Shown here: piece by piece, positions 5,706 to 9,262 of the stretch
How positions within the stretch are numbered: position 1 is the first letter of the stretch
Layout: every line of letters starts with the position of its first letter
NCBI GenBank assembly: GCA_902773475.1
Contig: CACYEO010000040.1
Span: forward strand, 1-9,262
Direction: 5' to 3'
Source: an uncultured bacterium
GTDB taxonomy: Bacteria > Verrucomicrobiota > Kiritimatiellia > RFP12 > UBA1067
Length of the DNA stretch: 9,262 nucleotides
Program-made: the position numbers and the translations under genes
The notes under the pieces: generated by a model
The model's database searches: none
What the model saw: only the letters and a program-made list of their open reading frames with translations
What the model was told of the DNA's origin: nothing

Positions 5706-7010
5706 GTGGCTGAAATAGAAAAATACGGGCCGCGCGACGCGGCAGTAAATCTTGTTCTGCGCGATGTGCGCATCCTCGACCCCGTGCGCGGGATCGACCG
5801 CGTCTGCGACCTTGCCGTCGCGGACGGGCGTTTCGCGGAGCGGGCCGCGCCCGGCGCGCGGGAGATCGACGCTTCCGGACTTGCGGCAGCGCCCGGACTG
5901 CGGGACGTGCATGTGCATTTCCGCGACCCCGGGACGCCCGCCGCGGAAACGAACGCGACAGGCGCTGCCGCAGCGGCGGCGGGCGGCTTCACATGCGTCA
6001 CGCCGATGCCGAACACTACCCCCGCAGGAGATTCCCCGGAGTGGATCCGGTCGCTTCTGTCCCTGCGCCTTCAAACGCGCATCGCGCCCTGCGCATGCAT
6101 CACGGCGGGACGCGCCGGGCGCGAACCCGCCGATCTTGAGGCTCTCGCCGCCGCCGGCGCGCTTGCTTTCACCGACGACGGATCGTATGTGGCGGACGCC
6201 GCCGTCATGGAAGACGCGATGGAGCGCGCAGCGCGTCTCGGCCTGCCCGTCATGCAGCATGCGGTGGATCCCGTCCTTCTCGGCGGCGGCGTTGTGCGCG
6301 ACTGCCGCGTCGCGCGCGAACACGGACTGAAGACTATGCCGCCCGAGGCGGAAACCGCCGCCGTCGAGCGCGACATCGCCCTCTGCCGCAAGACCGGATG
6401 CGCGCTTCACATACAGCATATTTCCTGCGCAGGGACGGTCGATCTGATCCGCGCGGCGCAGCGCGAAGGCCTGCCCGTGGGCGGCGAGGCGTCGCCGCAC
6501 CATCTCGCCCTGTGCGCGGACGACATCCCAGGCGACGACGCGAACTGGAAGATGGCGCCGCCGCTCGGCACGGCGGAGGACCGCGCGGCGGTACGCGCGG
6601 CCGTCGCGGACGGGACGCTCGCGCTTTTCGCCACGGATCACGCGCCGCATTCCGCAGAGGCGAAATCCGGCGGGTTCGCCAGGGCCGCCAACGGCATCAT
6701 CGGGCTTGAAACGGCGCTCGCCGTCACATGGGAGGTCATGGTTCTCGGGTGCGGGATGCCGGCAATCGATTGGGCGGAGCGCTGGACGTGCGGCCCGGCG
6801 CGGCTTCTCGGCGCGGAGGCGCCTTCGCTTGCGCCGGGCGCTGCCGCGGATTTCGTATTGTTCGATCCGCACGCGGATGCGGAAGTGCGTCCGGAAACGT
6901 TTTTTTCCAAGTCGCGCAACACGCCGTTCGGCGGAATGCGTTTCGCGGCGCGGCCTGTGATGACAGTATGCGGAGGAAGGACGACCTATGAATCCGGAGA
7001 TATTCGATAA
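5706..7010 (+). CDS. pyrC: Dihydroorotase (class I type)
   Basis: This 434-residue cytoplasmic amidohydrolase should interconvert N-carbamoyl-aspartate and dihydroorotate in de novo pyrimidine synthesis. The metal-site motifs are complete: HVHFRDPG with H69 and H71 and substrate Arg73, FTDDGS with D157/D158, H185 in MQHAVD, H238 in HIQHIS, and D311 in ATDHAPH. MPNTTP near residue 100 matches the substrate-loop Asn motif. Length fits class I enzymes. Departures from the usual consensus: AHCED is QHAVD, losing the Cys, and NPPLR is APPLG (A284, G288), so activity is likely but substrate binding may be altered. An in-frame stop at 5673 and the absence of other nearby starts make GTG 5706 the only sensible start that keeps the N-terminal strand. 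There is no ribosome site, hence a possible leaderless mRNA. It overlaps the next gene by 23 bases. Allantoinase or hydantoinase are less likely, given the HVHFRDPG context and overall motif spacing. Confidence 0.88.
   Translation: MAEIEKYGPRDAAVNLVLRDVRILDPVRGIDRVCDLAVADGRFAERAAPGAREIDASGLAAAPGLRDVHVHFRDPGTPAAETNATGAAAAAAGGFTCVTPMPNTTPAGDSPEWIRSLLSLRLQTRIAPCACITAGRAGREPADLEALAAAGALAFTDDGSYVADAAVMEDAMERAARLGLPVMQHAVDPVLLGGGVVRDCRVAREHGLKTMPPEAETAAVERDIALCRKTGCALHIQHISCAGTVDLIRAAQREGLPVGGEASPHHLALCADDIPGDDANWKMAPPLGTAEDRAAVRAAVADGTLALFATDHAPHSAEAKSGGFARAANGIIGLETALAVTWEVMVLGCGMPAIDWAERWTCGPARLLGAEAPSLAPGAAADFVLFDPHADAEVRPETFFSKSRNTPFGGMRFAARPVMTVCGGRTTYESGDIR
6972..6980 (+). promoter_or_regulatory. 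Ribosome binding site for the purine nucleoside phosphorylase
   Basis: GGAGGAAGG lies seven bases before ATG 6988, inside the 3' end of the dihydroorotase gene. It fixes the start and implies a single transcript for both genes. Confidence 0.75.
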
Positions 7011-7806
7011 AGCGTTCGCGGCTCTGCCGCAGACGTGCAGAAACACCGTGCCCGACATTGCATTCGTTCTGGGGTCCGGCTGGGGCGGTTCGCTGGAATG
7101 CGACGAGACTGTCGCGCGCGTTCCGTACGGCTCCATACCCGGCATGGGCGACGCCACGGTTCCGGGGCATTCCGGCGAATTCATCCTGTATCGCAGGCAC
7201 GGCAAGACCGTCGCGGCTTTCTGCGGACGCCGCCACTGGTACGAGGGCGTCGGCTGGGAGACTGTCGTGATGAACGTGGAGCTTGCGCGCAGGATGGGCG
7301 CTGGCAGAGTGCTTCTCACGAACGCCTCCGGCGGGCTGAACCCGGCGCTGAAGCCCGGCGAGTTCGTCATCATAAAGGACCACATCAACACCGTGGGCGT
7401 GAATCCGCTGATCGGGCCGCTCGCCGAAGGATGGGGGCCGCGCTTCCCCGACATGAGCGAAGTGTACGACGCGGGGATGCGCAAGGCTTTGCACGCGACC
7501 GCGCGCAAGCTGCGCCTGCGCGTAATCGACGGCGTCTACGCTTTCACGTCCGGTCCCGTGTTCGAGACGCCTGCGGAGATACGCGCGTACGGGCGCTGGG
7601 GCGCTGACATCGTGGGCATGTCCACCGTGCCGGAGGCCATATTCGCCCACGCCTGCGGCATGAAGGTCGCGGGGCTTTCGGCGATATCGAACATGGCGGC
7701 CGGGATCGGACTGGAACCGCTCCGCCACGACGACGTCCTTGAAGCCGCAAAGGCGGCGCGCCCTGCAATGAGCGCGTTTCTCGACGATTTCACGGCGCGC
7801 CTGTAG
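6988..7806 (+). CDS. Purine nucleoside phosphorylase, trimeric type
   Basis: This 272-residue cytoplasmic enzyme should cleave purine nucleosides with phosphate to free base and ribose 1-phosphate. Motifs follow the mammalian/PunA-type order: LGSGWGG with phosphate Ser30, PGHSGEF, GRRHWYEG with R81, H83 and Y85, TNASGG (112-117), GPVFETPAEIR with purine-stacking F192 and E193, GMSTVPEA with M211 and S212, SNMAAG with N235, and RHDDV with H247. E193, N235 and H247 correspond to human E201, N243 and H257, a combination typical of enzymes preferring 6-oxopurines (inosine, guanosine) over adenosine. Length is normal and no motif is missing. Methylthioadenosine phosphorylase, a relative, is less likely because the Asn in SNMAAG is kept. 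It overlaps the dihydroorotase gene by 23 bases, pairing purine salvage with pyrimidine synthesis. Confidence 0.92.
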   Translation: MNPEIFDKAFAALPQTCRNTVPDIAFVLGSGWGGSLECDETVARVPYGSIPGMGDATVPGHSGEFILYRRHGKTVAAFCGRRHWYEGVGWETVVMNVELARRMGAGRVLLTNASGGLNPALKPGEFVIIKDHINTVGVNPLIGPLAEGWGPRFPDMSEVYDAGMRKALHATARKLRLRVIDGVYAFTSGPVFETPAEIRAYGRWGADIVGMSTVPEAIFAHACGMKVAGLSAISNMAAGIGLEPLRHDDVLEAAKAARPAMSAFLDDFTARL

Positions 7807-7844
7807 GAGCGCGCGGCAAGCCAGACAGGAAAGGAAAACCGCAC

Positions 7845-9262
7845 ATGCACAAAATGCTCGCAATCGCTGCCGCCGCGTCGGCCGCGACGATACAGACGCT
7901 CGCCGGCGGGAAGATACCGGTCTCCGTATGGCGGGGCGAGACGTACAACCTGACGCTGCCGCGCGATGCGGCCGTCGGCCGCGCTCCGGAAGGAGTCACG
8001 CTGAAGACGGGAACCGCGAAAGCCGTCGGCTACAACGAAGTCAAGCACGGCGTCAAGAAACTCGGGCCGCGCAAGACGTTCGACGACCGCGTGGAATGGG
8101 GCGCGGGCGGGAAAGGCACGAGGGTCCTGGCGGTGACCGCCGCGCCGGATGCCAAACCCGGCGTCTACAAGGCGGGCGATCTCGAAATCACGGTTGTCGA
8201 CCGCGTCCTTCCCCCTCCGCGCGAGTGGAAATACTTCCTGGACCTGTGGCAGCACCCGTGGGCGGTTTCGCGGCACAGCGGCGTGAAGCCTTTTTCGAAG
8301 GAGCATTTCGATGCGATGCGCCCGGTGTATGAACTGCTTGCCGATGCAGGGAACAAGACGCTCACCGTCACGATAACGGATCTTCCGTGGGACCACCAGT
8401 GCCATGACGGATACTATTCCATGATCGGGCGCGTGAAGGGCGCGGACGGAAAATGGAAGTTCGACTATTCCGTCTTCGACAGGTACGTGGAGTTCGGCCG
8501 CTCGTGCGGACTCGGGCCGCACATCGCCTGCTACACCATGTGTCCGTGGGGATACAAGGTGTACTGGAAAGACGCGGCGGGCGGAACGCATTCCGCCAAG
8601 GCGGTTCCCGGAACAGGCGAATTCAAGGACTTCTGGGGGGATTTCCTCGTCGATTTCTCCGCGCATCTCAAATCCAAGGGGTGGTTCGAAGACGTGTATG
8701 TCGCGATCGACGAACGCTCGCCGAAGGACGTCCGCAACATTTCGGACTTCATAAAGGAGAAGGCGCCTGGACTCAAAATCGCCCTTGCCGGAAACAAGCC
8801 GCCGTCGGAATTCAAGGGAATCCAGATCGAGAACAGCTGCTTCGCGCTGCGCAAGATTTCGGACAGGCACATCGGCGAAGCCGCCGCGCGCCGCGCGAAG
8901 GGGATGGTGACGACCTACTACGTGTGCTGCAGCCCCGAGCATCCGAACACCCTCGCCGGGAGCCCGCCGGAGGAGGCGTTCTGGCTTGGCGTGTTCCCCG
9001 CCGCGTGCGGACTCGACGGATTCCTGCGCTGGGCCTGGAATTCATGGCCCAAAGACCCTGACAGCGACGCCACGTTCGCCGAAGAGAACGGCAGGTGGTG
9101 GCCGTCCGGCGACACGTATCTCGTGTATCCGGGCGCCAAGCCTTCGCTGAGATTTCTTGAACTCAGGAACGGAATCGTCGCGGCGGAGAAAATGCGCCTG
9201 CTGCGCGAGAAGGGTCTCTACACGAAGGAACTCGACGCCGTTTCCGCAAAGTTCGACCGCAA
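7845..9262 (+). CDS. Exported glycoside hydrolase of the GH123/DUF4091 family (3' partial)
   Basis: 472 codons are visible and the frame is still open at the right edge. An N-terminal signal peptide is likely: a Lys at position 3, a hydrophobic Ala-rich core, and a plausible cleavage after TLA at about residue 20. Residues about 23-125 look like a beta-rich N-terminal domain. The rest matches the GH123-like catalytic domain: a strand ending VYVAIDERSP with the adjacent acidic pair D289-E290, GFLRWAWNSWP, and the family's late signature WWPSGDTYLVYPG (418-430) followed by SLRFLELRNGI. In characterised GH123 beta-N-acetylgalactosaminidases an Asp-Glu pair drives substrate-assisted catalysis (family knowledge). 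Many DUF4091 members are uncharacterised, so the substrate is open. AGGAAAGGA at 7827-7835 supports ATG 7845; ATG 7854 is a weaker alternative. It starts 38 bases after the preceding gene and could share its transcript. Confidence 0.8.
   Translation, partial: MHKMLAIAAAASAATIQTLAGGKIPVSVWRGETYNLTLPRDAAVGRAPEGVTLKTGTAKAVGYNEVKHGVKKLGPRKTFDDRVEWGAGGKGTRVLAVTAAPDAKPGVYKAGDLEITVVDRVLPPPREWKYFLDLWQHPWAVSRHSGVKPFSKEHFDAMRPVYELLADAGNKTLTVTITDLPWDHQCHDGYYSMIGRVKGADGKWKFDYSVFDRYVEFGRSCGLGPHIACYTMCPWGYKVYWKDAAGGTHSAKAVPGTGEFKDFWGDFLVDFSAHLKSKGWFEDVYVAIDERSPKDVRNISDFIKEKAPGLKIALAGNKPPSEFKGIQIENSCFALRKISDRHIGEAAARRAKGMVTTYYVCCSPEHPNTLAGSPPEEAFWLGVFPAACGLDGFLRWAWNSWPKDPDSDATFAEENGRWWPSGDTYLVYPGAKPSLRFLELRNGIVAAEKMRLLREKGLYTKELDAVSAKFDR

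Noticed and set aside
5670..7508. Minus-strand open frame of 612 codons opposite the dihydroorotase and phosphorylase
   Set aside because: Both + strand genes have complete catalytic motifs. The antisense translation is Arg-rich with no domain signature.
7536..8942. Minus-strand open frame of 468 codons opposite the phosphorylase end and the GH123 gene
   Set aside because: The + strand frame has a signal peptide, a ribosome site and family motifs. The minus frame has none.

Overview
This GC-rich window (clearly above 60% G+C by eye) carries seven protein-coding genes, all on the + strand. The first is cut by the left edge and the last by the right edge. The content is a secreted GH123/DUF4091-type glycoside hydrolase, a large membrane hybrid sensor kinase with tandem solute-binding sensor domains, a STAS protein and nucleotide-metabolism genes. 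This would fit a free-living or gut heterotroph of the PVC group (Kiritimatiellota, Lentisphaerota or Verrucomicrobiota). That placement is an inference from gene content and style, not a demonstrated assignment. An unusual trait is heavy use of the ATA isoleucine codon despite the high G+C.

Region 1 (2-1842) holds a left-handed beta-helix protein related to sugar nucleotidyltransferases and a pol-beta-type nucleotidyltransferase-like protein. They overlap by one base (TGATG), so they are probably co-translated and work on related, probably sugar-nucleotide, chemistry.

Region 2 (1898-5423) is a signalling pair: a 107-residue STAS anti-sigma-factor-antagonist-like protein with an intact DSSGLG phosphorylation loop. 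One base after its stop comes a 1066-residue hybrid histidine kinase: signal peptide, three solute-binding-like domains (the third shortened), one membrane helix, HisKA, HATPase and receiver. No output regulator, Hpt protein, anti-sigma kinase or PP2C phosphatase is visible.

Region 3 (5424-5705) is the only sizeable intergenic stretch. It contains two 7-bp-stem hairpins, an AT-rich array of 8-bp units each carrying CTAG, a 12-bp direct repeat, and a TATACT -10 element placed so that the next gene would begin at or next to its own transcription start.

Region 4 (5706-7806) is a class I-type dihydroorotase and a trimeric-type purine nucleoside phosphorylase that overlap by 23 bases: de novo pyrimidine synthesis beside purine salvage. 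Region 5 (7845-9262) is an exported GH123/DUF4091 family protein, open at the right edge. Apart from the signalling pair and the repeat-rich junction, the genes belong to known families, and I see no defence system, mobile element, CRISPR array or RNA gene.
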